Positions 14,781 through 24,972 of a stretch of DNA of 24,994 nucleotides are shown one piece after another. The position numbers and the translations under genes were made by a program. Source of the DNA: a bacterium (GTDB lineage: Bacteria; Actinomycetota; Thermoleophilia; Solirubrobacterales; 70-9); contig PKER01000246.1 in the NCBI GenBank assembly GCA_002919115.1, positions 1 to 24,994 on the forward strand, written 5' to 3'. The notes under the pieces were generated by a model. The model saw only the letters and a list, made by a program, of their open reading frames with translations. It ran no database searches and had not been told where the DNA came from. Each line of letters opens with the position of its first letter. Within the stretch, counting starts at the first letter, position 1.

Positions 14781-15149
14781 TTAGTCGATGTCCTGGCCGG
14801 TGCGCTTGGCGTAGCGCTTGCGCGTGCCGTCCTCCGCGATGCGGATCCCGACGCGGGTCGGCTTGTTGTCGCGCGGGTCGAGGAGCATCACGTTGGAGAC
14901 GTGGATCGGCCCCTCCTTCTCGATGATGCCACCGGCCTCGCCCTTCTGGGCGTCGCGGATCGAGCGCGGCCGCGTGTGGCGCTTAACGATATTGAGGCCC
15001 TCGACGTACACGCGCTCACGACGCGGCTCGGTGCGCAGGACGCGGCCGGTCTTGCCGCGGTCCTTGCCGCTGATCACGATGACCGTGTCGTCCTTGCGGA
15101 TGCGCATCGCCTTGCGCTTCGCCGGCGTCTGGTTGCGCTTCCGGGCCAT
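14781..15149 (-). CDS. rplX: 50S ribosomal protein L24
   Basis: L24 is an assembly-initiator protein at the peptide exit. The KOW motif is visible at about residues 19-45 (RKDDTVIVISGKDRGKTGRV), followed by 'VEGLNIVKRHTRPR' and 'GGIIEKEGPIHVSNVMLLDP', all characteristic. At 122 residues it is slightly long at the N-terminus (basic MARKRNQTPAKRK). The start overlaps the rplN stop by one base (TGATG), which implies translational coupling. Confidence 0.97.
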   Translation of the reverse strand: MARKRNQTPAKRKAMRIRKDDTVIVISGKDRGKTGRVLRTEPRRERVYVEGLNIVKRHTRPRSIRDAQKGEAGGIIEKEGPIHVSNVMLLDPRDNKPTRVGIRIAEDGTRKRYAKRTGQDID

Positions 15150-15517
15150 CAGAGCACCTCCGGAGCCAGGGACACGATCTTCATGAAGTTGCGGTCGCGC
15201 AGCTCGCGCGCCACCGGACCGAAGATGCGGGTGCCGCGCGGGTTGTTCTGGTTGTCGATCAGCACGGCGGCGTTCTCGTCGAACGAGATGTAGGTGCCGT
15301 CCGGCCGGCCGAGCTGCTTGCGGGTGCGCACGACGACGGCCTGGACGACCTCGCCCTTGCGCACGCTGCCGCGCGGCGTCGCCTGCTTCACGGTCGCTGT
15401 GATCACGTCACCGACGCGCGCGTAGCGACGGTGCGAGCCACCCTTGACGCGGATGCAGAGGATTTCGCGCGCGCCCGAGTTGTCGGCGACCTTAAGCCTT
15501 GTCTCCTGCTGGATCAT
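15149..15517 (-). CDS. rplN: 50S ribosomal protein L14
   Basis: L14 forms intersubunit bridges and is the docking site of the silencing factor RsfS. The 122 residues, including 'MIQQETRLKVADNSGAREIL', 'GDVITATVKQATPRGSVRKG', 'VVVRTRKQLGRPDGTYISFD' and 'RGTRIFGPVARELRDRNFMK', match the very conserved family over full length. It starts 2 nt after the rpsQ stop. Confidence 0.98.
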   Translation of the reverse strand: MIQQETRLKVADNSGAREILCIRVKGGSHRRYARVGDVITATVKQATPRGSVRKGEVVQAVVVRTRKQLGRPDGTYISFDENAAVLIDNQNNPRGTRIFGPVARELRDRNFMKIVSLAPEVL

Positions 15518-15519
15518 CG

Positions 15520-16077
15520 CTAACGGGCCCTCTCCAGGATCTCCACCAGCCGCCAGCGCTTGGTCCGCGAGAGCGGCCGGGACTCAACGACTCGCACGAC
15601 ATCGCCCTCATGCGCCTCGTTGCGCTCGTCGTGCGCGTGCAGCGTCGTGGACGTGCGCACGACCTTCTCGTAGCGGCGGTGGCGCCGGACGATGTCCACG
15701 CGGACGGTGATGGTCTTGTCGGGCTTGGCCGAGACCACGGTCCCCTGCCGGTACCGGCGCACGCCCGGCTTGCGCTCGCGCGGCGGCGTGCCCTCGCGGC
15801 GCTCGCCCTTGTTGGCCCGCTCGGCGGCGCGGCGCTTGCGGCGCAGCTCGGCCTTGCGGGCACGCTCGGCCTTGCGCTCGGCGGCGCGCTGCTCGGGGGT
15901 CCGCGGCGGACGCGGCTTGCCCTTGTGCTCGGCGCGACGGCGCTTGCGGAGCTGCTTGGGGGTGAGCTTCTCCTCGGGCTCCGCCGGCGCGGCGGCCTCC
16001 TCGGCAGCAGCCTCCTCCGCAGCGGGCTCCTCGGCCGGGGCCTCGGCGGTCTCGTCCTTTTCCTCTTCGGCTGCCAT
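15520..16077 (-). CDS. rpsQ: 30S ribosomal protein S17 with long N-terminal extension
   Basis: S17 is a primary 16S rRNA binder of the small-subunit body. Only the last 80 residues are the OB-fold S17 domain: 'YRQGTVVSAKPDKTITVRVD', 'HDERNEAHEGDVVRVVESRP' and 'LSRTKRWRLVEIL'. The first 105 residues are an extension: about 35 acidic Ala/Glu residues, then about 60 very basic Arg/Lys/Ala residues (RKRRRAEHKGK... AERKAERARKAELRRKRRA). The ATG at 16077 overlaps the rpmC stop by one base; GTG at 16080 directly before it is an alternative. No internal start before the S17 domain has a clear ribosome site, so the extension is probably translated. Confidence 0.95.
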   Translation of the reverse strand: MAAEEEKDETAEAPAEEPAAEEAAAEEAAAPAEPEEKLTPKQLRKRRRAEHKGKPRPPRTPEQRAAERKAERARKAELRRKRRAAERANKGERREGTPPRERKPGVRRYRQGTVVSAKPDKTITVRVDIVRRHRRYEKVVRTSTTLHAHDERNEAHEGDVVRVVESRPLSRTKRWRLVEILERAR

Positions 16078-16298
16078 CACTTCCGCTTTCTGCTCAGTTC
16101 CTTATTGACGTCGATTCCGCGCTCGCGCGCCACCGTCAGCAGGCGCGCGACGTTGCGCCGCGACTCGCGCAGGGCGGCGGTGTTCTCGAGCTCGCCCGTC
16201 GCGTGCCGGAAGCGCAGGTTGAACGCCTCCTGGCGCGCCTCGCGCAGCGCCTCGACCAGGTCCTGGTCGGTCATCGCGTGAACCTCGGAGGCCTTCAT
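16077..16298 (-). CDS. rpmC: 50S ribosomal protein L29
   Basis: L29 lies at the tunnel exit, a docking site for SRP and trigger factor. The 73 residues include 'MTDQDLVEALREARQEAFNL', 'RFRHATGELENTAALRESRR' and 'NVARLLTVARERG', the typical two-helix hairpin. The ATG overlaps the rplP stop by four bases (ATGA, 16295-16298). The frame stays open further upstream inside rplP but without homology. Confidence 0.96.
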   Translation of the reverse strand: MKASEVHAMTDQDLVEALREARQEAFNLRFRHATGELENTAALRESRRNVARLLTVARERGIDVNKELSRKRK

Positions 16299-16714
16299 TC
16301 GTGCAGACCCTCCCGGGTGACGAACTTCGTCTTCACGGGCAGCTTGCGGCCGGCCAGGCGCATGGCCTCGCGCGCGAGGTCCTCGGGAACGCCCGCGAGC
16401 TCGAACATCACGCGGCCGGGCTTCACCACGGCCACCCAGCCCTCGGGGTTGCCCTTGCCGGACCCCATGCGGGTCTCGGCCGGCTTCTTCGTGTAGGGCT
16501 TGTCCGGGAACACGTTGATCCAGACCTTGCCGCCACGCCTGATCTTGCGGGTCATCGCGATACGGGCGGCCTCGATCTGGCGGTTGGTGATCCAACCGCG
16601 CTCCGTGGCCTTCAGCCCGAAGTCACCGAAGTGCACCTCGGAGCCGCCCTTGGTCATGCCGCGCATGCGGCCCCGCTGCACCTTGCGGTGCTTAACGCGC
16701 TTCGGGGAAAGCAT
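16295..16714 (-). CDS. rplP: 50S ribosomal protein L16
   Basis: L16 organises the A site of the peptidyl transferase centre. The 139 residues open 'MLSPKRVKHRKVQRGRMRGM' and contain 'FGDFGLKATERGWITNRQIE', 'AARIAMTRKIRRGGKVWINV', 'FPDKPYTKKPAETRMGSGKG' and 'VKPGRVMFELAGVPEDLARE', all near-invariant. The start overlaps the rpsC stop by one base (TGATG). Confidence 0.98.
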   Translation of the reverse strand: MLSPKRVKHRKVQRGRMRGMTKGGSEVHFGDFGLKATERGWITNRQIEAARIAMTRKIRRGGKVWINVFPDKPYTKKPAETRMGSGKGNPEGWVAVVKPGRVMFELAGVPEDLAREAMRLAGRKLPVKTKFVTREGLHE

Positions 16715-17553
16715 CAGGACTCACCTCCGCTCGCGGTCGTCTCGGGCGTGGCCTGCGGCGCCGTAGCGGCGGTGTTGCGCTCGCCCTGCTGGGCGGGAGC
16801 GCTCTGCTCGCTGCGCCGCTGCTGGCGCGGACCGCGGTCGCGCCGGCCGCGACCCCGGCCCCGGTCGCCGTCGCGGCGACCACGCGGCTGAAGCTCCTCT
16901 TCCTCCACCGCGCCGGCCCGGTAGCCCTCAGGCATGACCTCGCCCTTGTTGATCCAGCACTTGACGCCGATCCGGCCGGTCGTCGTCTTGGCCTCGACGA
17001 AGCCGTAGTCGATGTCCGCGCGCAGCGTGTGCAGCGGCACCCGGCCGTCGGAGTAGCCCTCGGTGCGGGCCATCTCGGCGCCGCCGAGGCGCCCGGAGAC
17101 CTGCACCTTGACGCCCTTCGCGCCGGAGCGCATCGCCGAGGTCAGCGCGCGCTTCATCGCGCGGCGGAAGGCGACGCGGTTCTGGAGCTGCTCCGCGATC
17201 GACTGGGCGACGAGCTTGGCGTCGAGCTCCGGCCGCTTGATCTCGCGGATGTTGACCTTGACCGGCTTGCCGGTGAGCTTGTGCAGGTCACGACGCAGCG
17301 CGTCGACCTCGGAACCCGACTTGCCGATCACGATGCCGGGGCGCGCGGTGTGGATGTCGACGGTGATCTCACCGCGCTGCTTGACGATCGTGATGTCGGA
17401 GAGGCCGGCGTGCGAAAGCCGGTTCTCGATGTGGTCGCGGATCATCATGTCCTCGTGGAGGTAGTCCGCGAAGTTGCGCTCGGTGAACCAGGTCGACTTC
17501 CAGTCGTGGATGTAGCCGACGCGGAACCCTTCGGGATGAACCTTCTGCCCCAT
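16714..17553 (-). CDS. rpsC: 30S ribosomal protein S3 with Arg/Gly-rich tail
   Basis: S3 lines the mRNA entry tunnel and has helicase activity with S4 and S5. The KH domain is at about residues 40-110 ('RPGIVIGKSGSEVDALRRDL'), after 'MGQKVHPEGFRVGYIHDWKS'. The C-terminal domain includes 'RMARTEGYSDGRVPLHTLRA'-like sequence (AEMARTEGYSDGRVPLHTLR) and 'DIDYGFVEAKTTTGRIGVKC'. From about residue 215 a 65-residue low-complexity tail follows, first Arg/Gly/Asp-rich (RGRRDGDRGRGRGRRDRG), then Gln/Ala/Thr-rich. At 279 residues it exceeds the usual 210-235. It lies 2 nt after rplV. Confidence 0.98.
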   Translation of the reverse strand: MGQKVHPEGFRVGYIHDWKSTWFTERNFADYLHEDMMIRDHIENRLSHAGLSDITIVKQRGEITVDIHTARPGIVIGKSGSEVDALRRDLHKLTGKPVKVNIREIKRPELDAKLVAQSIAEQLQNRVAFRRAMKRALTSAMRSGAKGVKVQVSGRLGGAEMARTEGYSDGRVPLHTLRADIDYGFVEAKTTTGRIGVKCWINKGEVMPEGYRAGAVEEEELQPRGRRDGDRGRGRGRRDRGPRQQRRSEQSAPAQQGERNTAATAPQATPETTASGGES

Positions 17554-17555
17554 AG

Positions 17556-17924
17556 CTACTCCTCGTCCTCCGTCGGCTTGAGGGCCACGGTGATGTGACT
17601 CGTGCGCTTGTCGATCCTGGTCGCGCGGCCGCGGGCGCGGGGGCGCCAGCGCCGCAGCGTCGGACCCTCGTCGACCCGGATCTCCGCGATCCGCAGGTCC
17701 TCCGCGACCAGCTCGTGGTTGTGCTCGGCGTTGGCTGCCGCCGAGTCGATCAGCTTTGCGATGTCACGGGCGGCGCCGCGCGGCGAGAAGTCGAGCAGCT
17801 CGCGCGCCTGGGTCACGGGCAGGCCCCGGACCTGATCGGCGACGAGCCGTGCCTTGCGCGGGGCAACGCGCAGGTAGCGCGCGCTCGCGCGCACCGTGGG
17901 GGTGTTTTCGCCGGCGGCGGCCAT
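17556..17924 (-). CDS. rplV: 50S ribosomal protein L22
   Basis: L22 has a beta-hairpin that helps form the constriction of the exit tunnel, a site of macrolide resistance. The 122 residues include 'RASARYLRVAPRKARLVADQ', 'ARELLDFSPRGAARDIAKLI', 'DSAAANAEHNHELVAEDL' and the tip 'GPTLRRWRPRARGRATRIDK', standard for the family. It lies 3 nt after rpsS. Confidence 0.98.
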   Translation of the reverse strand: MAAAGENTPTVRASARYLRVAPRKARLVADQVRGLPVTQARELLDFSPRGAARDIAKLIDSAAANAEHNHELVAEDLRIAEIRVDEGPTLRRWRPRARGRATRIDKRTSHITVALKPTEDEE

Positions 17925-17927
17925 CGG

Positions 17928-18194
17928 TTACCGGTCCTTTCCGCCGTGACCCTTGAAGGTCCGGGTAGGCGCGAACTCACCCAGCTTGTGACCGACCATC
18001 GACTCCGAGATGAACACCGGCACGTGCTTGCGCCCGTCGTGCACGGCGATGGTGTGACCGACCATCTCAGGGAAGATGGTGGACGCGCGCGACCAGGTCT
18101 TGATCATCTGCTTCTGGTTCGCCTCGTTCATCGCCTGGATGCGTTTCATCAAGCGCTCCTCGACGAACGGTCCCTTCTTGGTTGATCTACCCAT
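17928..18194 (-). CDS. rpsS: 30S ribosomal protein S19
   Basis: S19 is a small-subunit head protein that forms a complex with S13 and contacts A-site tRNA. The 88 residues begin 'MGRSTKKGPFVEERLMKRIQ' and contain 'KTWSRASTIFPEMVGHTIAV', 'HDGRKHVPVFISESMVGHKL' and 'GEFAPTRTFKGHGG', all signature segments. It is 48 nt after rplB. Confidence 0.98.
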   Translation of the reverse strand: MGRSTKKGPFVEERLMKRIQAMNEANQKQMIKTWSRASTIFPEMVGHTIAVHDGRKHVPVFISESMVGHKLGEFAPTRTFKGHGGKDR

Positions 18195-18242
18195 CTGTCC
18201 TGTCTCGGGTGGTTCGGTTCTCTCAGGTCTTGGTTGTCGTGG

Positions 18243-19085
18243 TTAACGCTTCTTCTTGCCGCGCCGGCGGCCGCGCACGATCAGCGCGTCCGAGGGCTTG
18301 CCCTTCTTCCGGGTCCTGTACCCGAGGGTGGGCTTGCCCCACGGCGTGACCGGATGGCCACCCGGCGTGTGGTGTGCCTCGCCGCCTCCGTGCGGATGGT
18401 CGACCGGGTTCATCGCGACCCCTCGGGTCTGCGGGCGCCGCCCCTTGTGGCGGTTCCGACCGGCCTTGCCGATCTTCACGTTCTGGTGCTCGGCGTTGGA
18501 GAGGGTACCGACCGTCGCGCGGCACTCGGCACGGACCATGCGCATCTCCGACGAGGGCAGGCGCAGGGTGACCATGTCGCCCTCCTTCGCGACCACCTGG
18601 ATCGAGGTCCCGGCGGCGCGGCCGAGGCGCCCGCCCTGGCCCGGGGTGAGCTCCACGTTGTGGACCACGGTGCCGGTCGGGATCGCCCGCAGCGGCAGCG
18701 CGTTGCCCGGCCGGATGTCGGCGTCCTCGCCCGACATCACGGTCGAGCCCACCGTGAGCCCGTTGGGAGCCAGGATGTAGCTCTTGGCACCGTCCGCGTA
18801 GTGCAGGAGCGCGATGTAGGTGGTGCGGTTCGGGTCGTACTCGATGGTCGCGACCTTCGCCGGGACCCCGTCCTTGCGGCGCTTGAAGTCGATCACGCGG
18901 TACTTGCGCTTCGCGCCGCCGCCGCGGTGGCGGGCGGTGACCCGGCCGTAGGCGTTGCGGCCGCCGGTCGACTTCTTGCCCTTGGTCAGCGGCTTGTGCG
19001 GCGTAGCCGACGTGATCTCCTCGCGGAGCTGGTACATCGCGAAGCGACGCCCGGGGCTCGTCGGCTTTGTCTTACGCATTGCCAT
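18243..19085 (-). CDS. rplB: 50S ribosomal protein L2
   Basis: L2 is essential for peptidyl transferase activity and subunit joining. The 280 residues are the normal length. Motifs include 'STGGRNAYGRVTARHRGGGA', 'KRKYRVIDFKRRKDGVPAKV', 'ELTPGQGGRLGRAAGTSIQV' and the near-invariant 'VAMNPVDHPHGGGEAHH' with the histidine implicated in function. Basic end RGRRRGKKKR. Two AGAGGAC units (19093-19099 and 19101-19107) precede the ATG. It is 34 nt after rplW. Confidence 0.98.
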   Translation of the reverse strand: MAMRKTKPTSPGRRFAMYQLREEITSATPHKPLTKGKKSTGGRNAYGRVTARHRGGGAKRKYRVIDFKRRKDGVPAKVATIEYDPNRTTYIALLHYADGAKSYILAPNGLTVGSTVMSGEDADIRPGNALPLRAIPTGTVVHNVELTPGQGGRLGRAAGTSIQVVAKEGDMVTLRLPSSEMRMVRAECRATVGTLSNAEHQNVKIGKAGRNRHKGRRPQTRGVAMNPVDHPHGGGEAHHTPGGHPVTPWGKPTLGYRTRKKGKPSDALIVRGRRRGKKKR

Positions 19086-19119
19086 GGTGAAAGTCCTCTC
19101 GTCCTCTCCGTGACGTCGC

Positions 19120-19416
19120 TTACTCGGCGACCGCCGCGCCCTCGAACAGCTCGATCCGATCGCCCGGGGCGAGCTGGACGATCGCCTTCTTCCAGGCGCG
19201 CGTCTTGCCCACGTGCAGGCCGCGGCGCTTCGGCTTCGGCCGGACCTTCGCGGTGCGCACCCCGACGACGCGCACGTCGAAGATCTCCTCCACCGCGTGC
19301 TTGATCTGCGTCTTGTTGGCGCGGTCGTCGACGCGGAACGTGTACTTGCCGTCGGCCATGAGCGCGTAGCTCTTCTCGCTCACGACCGGCTCGATGATCA
19401 CGCTACGGGGATCCAT
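19120..19416 (-). CDS. rplW: 50S ribosomal protein L23
   Basis: L23 is at the tunnel exit and binds trigger factor and SRP. About 98 residues: 'MDPRSVIIEPVVSEKSYALM', 'ADGKYTFRVDDRANKTQIKH', 'AVEEIFDVRVVGVRTAKVRP' and 'KTRAWKKAIVQLAPGDRIEL'. I start it at ATG 19416, overlapping the rplD stop by one base (TGATG); a GTG one codon upstream (19419) is an alternative, the same GTGATG arrangement seen at rpsQ. Confidence 0.97.
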   Translation of the reverse strand: MDPRSVIIEPVVSEKSYALMADGKYTFRVDDRANKTQIKHAVEEIFDVRVVGVRTAKVRPKPKRRGLHVGKTRAWKKAIVQLAPGDRIELFEGAAVAE

Positions 19417-20279
19417 CACGCATCACCGTCCTTCTCGGCCTCGGGCTCATCCTCCGACTCCTCGGCGGCGGGCTCGTCGGCCGCCTCCGCCGCAGCGCCG
19501 GCCTCGGGCTCGTGCTGCGCCTCGGCCTCCTCGGCCGGAGCCTCCTCCGCGGACTCCTCGGCCTCGGCCTTCGGCTCCTCGGCCTTGGGTTCCTCCTCCG
19601 GCGCGGCGGCCTTCGGCTCCTCGGCGGGAGCGGCACCGTTGCCGCGCACGACCTCGGCGGCGCGCTGCTCGAGCACCTCGAGCGCGGCCTTCGAGACCAC
19701 CAGCGAGCGGTGGCCGATGATGTCGAGGACGCCCGCGGCGCTCGCCGGCAGCACGGTGACGCGCGGGATGTTGCGGAAGCTCTTGAGCACGTTCTCCTCG
19801 TCGGGGTTGATGACGACGAGGGTCGGCTGGCGCGCGCCCCACTTCTTGAGCGCCTCGGCCGCCTGCTTGGTCTTCGGCTCCTTGTAGTTGGCGGCGTCGA
19901 GGATCGCGAGCGAGTCACGCGCGGCGTGCACGGACAGCGCGGCGCGCAGCGCCCGGCGGCGGGCCTTGCGGTTGACCTTGAACGTGTAGCCGCGCGGCTT
20001 GGGGCCGAACGCGACGCCACCGCCACGGCGGTGCGGCACGGACAGCGCGCCCACGCGGGCCCGGCCGGTGCCCTTCTGGCGCCAGGCCTTCACGCCGGTC
20101 ATCGCGACCTCGCCGCGCCCGAGCGTCGAGGCGGTGCCGCGCCGGCGCGCGGCGGCCTCGGCGCGCGCGGTCTCGTGGACGAGGGTCTCGTGGAACTCCT
20201 CGCCGAAGACGCTCGCCGGGACCTCGGACTTCGCCTGCTTGTCGAGCGAGGCGACCTTCAAAGTCTTCGCCTTAGCCAT
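19416..20279 (-). CDS. rplD: 50S ribosomal protein L4 with acidic C-terminal tail
   Basis: L4 lines the exit tunnel and in E. coli also represses the S10 operon. The core (about 1-210) includes 'RRRGTASTLGRGEVAMTGVK', 'AWRQKGTGRARVGALSVPHR', 'RGGGVAFGPKPRGYTFKVNR' and 'RVTVLPASAAGVLDIIGHRS'. After 'ALEVLEQRAAEVVRG' comes an 80-residue tail of Glu, Ala and Pro (AEEPKAAAPEEEPKAEEPKA...), giving 287 residues instead of about 205. The start overlaps the rplC stop by 8 nt. The tail's repeated 'EEPKA' suggests growth by slippage; it is not seen in textbook L4. Confidence 0.97.
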   Translation of the reverse strand: MAKAKTLKVASLDKQAKSEVPASVFGEEFHETLVHETARAEAAARRRGTASTLGRGEVAMTGVKAWRQKGTGRARVGALSVPHRRGGGVAFGPKPRGYTFKVNRKARRRALRAALSVHAARDSLAILDAANYKEPKTKQAAEALKKWGARQPTLVVINPDEENVLKSFRNIPRVTVLPASAAGVLDIIGHRSLVVSKAALEVLEQRAAEVVRGNGAAPAEEPKAAAPEEEPKAEEPKAEAEESAEEAPAEEAEAQHEPEAGAAAEAADEPAAEESEDEPEAEKDGDA

Positions 20280-20901
20280 CGCTCCGCACCTCCACCGTGC
20301 CGTTCTTGGGACCGGGCACAGCGCCGCGCAGGATCAGGAGGTTGCGCTCGGCGTCGACCTCGACGACCTCGAGACCGCGCTGGGTCACGCGCTTCCCGCC
20401 CATGTGGCCCGGCATGCGCAGGCCCTTGAAGACTCGTGCCGGGAACGCGGCGGCGCCGATCGAGCCCGGGGCGCGCACGTTGTGCGAGCCGTGGGTGACG
20501 GGCCCGCGGCCGAAGCCGTGGCGGCGGACCGTGCCCTGGAAGCCCTTGCCGATCGCGACCCCGGAGACCTTGACCTTCTGGCCCGGCTCGAACTGCTCGA
20601 CGGTCGCGACGTCGCCGACCTTCGGGCCCTCCTCGGAGCCCAGGTCCTCGTCGCGGAACTCGACCAGCGTGCGCATGGGCCCGACGCCGGCCTTCTTGAG
20701 GTGGCCGAGCTCGGCCTTGGTGAGCTTGCGCTCGTCGACCGGATCGAAGGCGAGCTGCACGGCCTTGTAGCCATCGCGCTCCGGATCGCGCACGGCCGTC
20801 ACCGGGCACGGGCCGGCCTCGATCACGGTGACGGGCACGCGTGTGCCGTCCTCCTGGAAGATCTGGGTCATGCCGACCTTCTTGCCGATGATCGCCGCCA
20901 T
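20272..20901 (-). CDS. rplC: 50S ribosomal protein L3
   Basis: L3 is one of the first large-subunit assembly proteins and reaches toward the peptidyl transferase centre. The 209 residues include 'MAAIIGKKVGMTQIFQEDGT', 'GQKVKVSGVAIGKGFQGTVR', 'RHGFGRGPVTHGSHNVRAPG' and 'RVFKGLRMPGHMGGKRVTQR', all signature. Three AGAGGAC units stand before the ATG, described separately. It is 41 nt after rpsJ. Confidence 0.98.
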   Translation of the reverse strand: MAAIIGKKVGMTQIFQEDGTRVPVTVIEAGPCPVTAVRDPERDGYKAVQLAFDPVDERKLTKAELGHLKKAGVGPMRTLVEFRDEDLGSEEGPKVGDVATVEQFEPGQKVKVSGVAIGKGFQGTVRRHGFGRGPVTHGSHNVRAPGSIGAAAFPARVFKGLRMPGHMGGKRVTQRGLEVVEVDAERNLLILRGAVPGPKNGTVEVRSDG

Positions 20902-20905
20902 GGAA

Positions 20906-20932
20906 GTCCTCTTTGCGTCCTCTAAGTCCTCT
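20906..20932 (-). promoter_or_regulatory. Triplicated Shine-Dalgarno-like motif ahead of rplC
   Basis: The heptamer AGAGGAC occurs three times on the minus strand, at 20906-20912, 20917-20923 and 20926-20932. The nearest copy is 4 nt from the rplC ATG. All three lie in the 41-nt rpsJ-rplC gap. The nearest copy's GAGG is at working distance from the start. Confidence 0.6.
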
Positions 20933-20942
20933 GCGTCCGTGT

Positions 20943-21263
20943 CTAGATCTTGATCTCGATGTCGACCCCGGCGGGGAGCGCGTCCAGGCGCTGCAGCGAG
21001 TCGACGGTCTTGGGCGTGGGCTGCAGGATGTCGATGAGCCGCTTGTGCGTGCGGATCTCGAAGTGCTCGCGCGAGTCCTTGTCCTTGAACGGCGAGCGGA
21101 TCACGACGTAGACGTTCTTCTCCGTCGGCAGCGGGACTGGCCCGGAGACCCTCGCGCCGGTGCGCGTCGCCGTATCAACGATCTCGCGAGCGGCGCGGTC
21201 GATCGCCTCGTGGTCGTACGCCTTCAGGCGGATTCGGATTTTGTTGGTGGCCAGCGTTGCCAA
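20943..21263 (-). CDS. rpsJ: 30S ribosomal protein S10
   Basis: S10 is a small-subunit head protein that also couples transcription and translation through NusB/NusG. I use TTG 21263, giving 106 residues starting LATLATNKIRIRLKAYDHEA; S10 is normally 101-105 residues. The longer open frame upstream reads through the leader hairpin and has no homology. Motifs: 'AIDRAAREIVDTATRTGARV', 'GPVPLPTEKNVYVVIRSPFK', 'DSREHFEIRTHKRLIDIL'. A purine-rich stretch (GAGAGAGAACCGAAG) is the only ribosome-site candidate. It heads the S10 operon after the tuf terminator. Confidence 0.96.
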   Translation of the reverse strand: MATLATNKIRIRLKAYDHEAIDRAAREIVDTATRTGARVSGPVPLPTEKNVYVVIRSPFKDKDSREHFEIRTHKRLIDILQPTPKTVDSLQRLDALPAGVDIEIKI

Positions 21264-21307
21264 CTTCGGTTCTCTCTCGTCTTCGGTTGTCGAACTTCTC
21301 GCGTGAT

Positions 21308-21341
21308 CTGGGGCGCCGCCCGAGCGGGGCCGGCGCCCCAG
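21308..21341 (-). promoter_or_regulatory. Leader hairpin upstream of rpsJ
   Basis: CTGGGGCGCC (21308-21317) and GGCGCCCCAG (21332-21341) form a perfect 10-bp stem, with a GC-rich loop that can pair further. It lies 45 nt before the rpsJ start and has no T-run behind it. It may be a 5' leader structure of the S10 operon; whether it binds L4, as the unrelated E. coli leader does, is only a guess. No convincing -35/-10 was found in the same gap. Confidence 0.45.
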
Positions 21342-21383
21342 GATCGTCGCTTTATGTCCTTGCAAGCGGCCCCGCGGGCCGCG

Positions 21384-21414
21384 AAAAGGACCGGCCCCGG
21401 AGGACCGGTCCTTT
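21384..21414 (-). terminator. Rho-independent terminator of tuf
   Basis: On the minus strand AAAGGACCGG and CCGGTCCTTT (21405-21414 and 21385-21394) form a 10-bp stem with a 10-nt loop, followed by TTTTCG. It begins 11 nt past the tuf stop. A second short GC hairpin (21366-21382, arms GCGGCCC/GGGCCGC) lies immediately after it. This separates the tuf transcript from the S10 operon. Confidence 0.8.
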
Positions 21415-21425
21415 GCTGGGTGTCG

Positions 21426-22610
<1,185 letters not shown>

Positions 22611-22765
22611 TTCGCTCCTTCTCCGTTCCGGCCTTGAGGGCTCGGGGGTTCAGTTCGTTGTCCTTCTCTCTTTAAGTTCCGGTGTTGGTTCGGATGGTCG
22701 CTAGTGGCTCTTCCGCGGGCGCGGCATGCGACCCGTACCCGTGCGGGCGAACCCGAGAAATATAG
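22611..22765 (-). promoter_or_regulatory. FusA-tuf intergenic region, possible tuf promoter and leader
   Basis: The 155 nt hold no gene. On the minus strand TATATT lies 5 nt past the fusA stop, the only AT-rich block and a fair -10 candidate, but its -35 would be inside fusA and is poor. CCCGCACGGG just after it could be a weak hairpin. The spacing suggests tuf can be transcribed apart from fusA; the sequence alone does not settle it. Confidence 0.35.
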
Positions 22766-24874
<2,109 letters not shown>

Positions 24875-24907
24875 GCTGTCTCTAGAGTGTCGATCGAAGT
24901 TTTTCGG

Positions 24908-24929
24908 TGAGCGGCGCCCGTGCCGCTCA
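24908..24929 (-). promoter_or_regulatory. 5' leader hairpin and possible promoter of fusA
   Basis: TGAGCGGC and GCCGCTCA form an 8-bp stem with a 6-nt loop in the fusA leader. Just upstream on the minus strand, GCGACA and CATGAT are spaced by 16 nt and could be weak -35 and -10 boxes. These are low-certainty readings; the main support is that a terminator stands upstream, so fusA needs its own promoter. Confidence 0.35.
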
Positions 24930-24972
24930 TCATGAGGAGGACGATCCATTTGTCGCCGGCGGCTGAGGGCAC

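Noticed and set aside
22700..22765. A tRNA-like segment near the fusA stop (GCGGGCGAACCCG)
   Set aside because: No cloverleaf or acceptor stem can be built around it.
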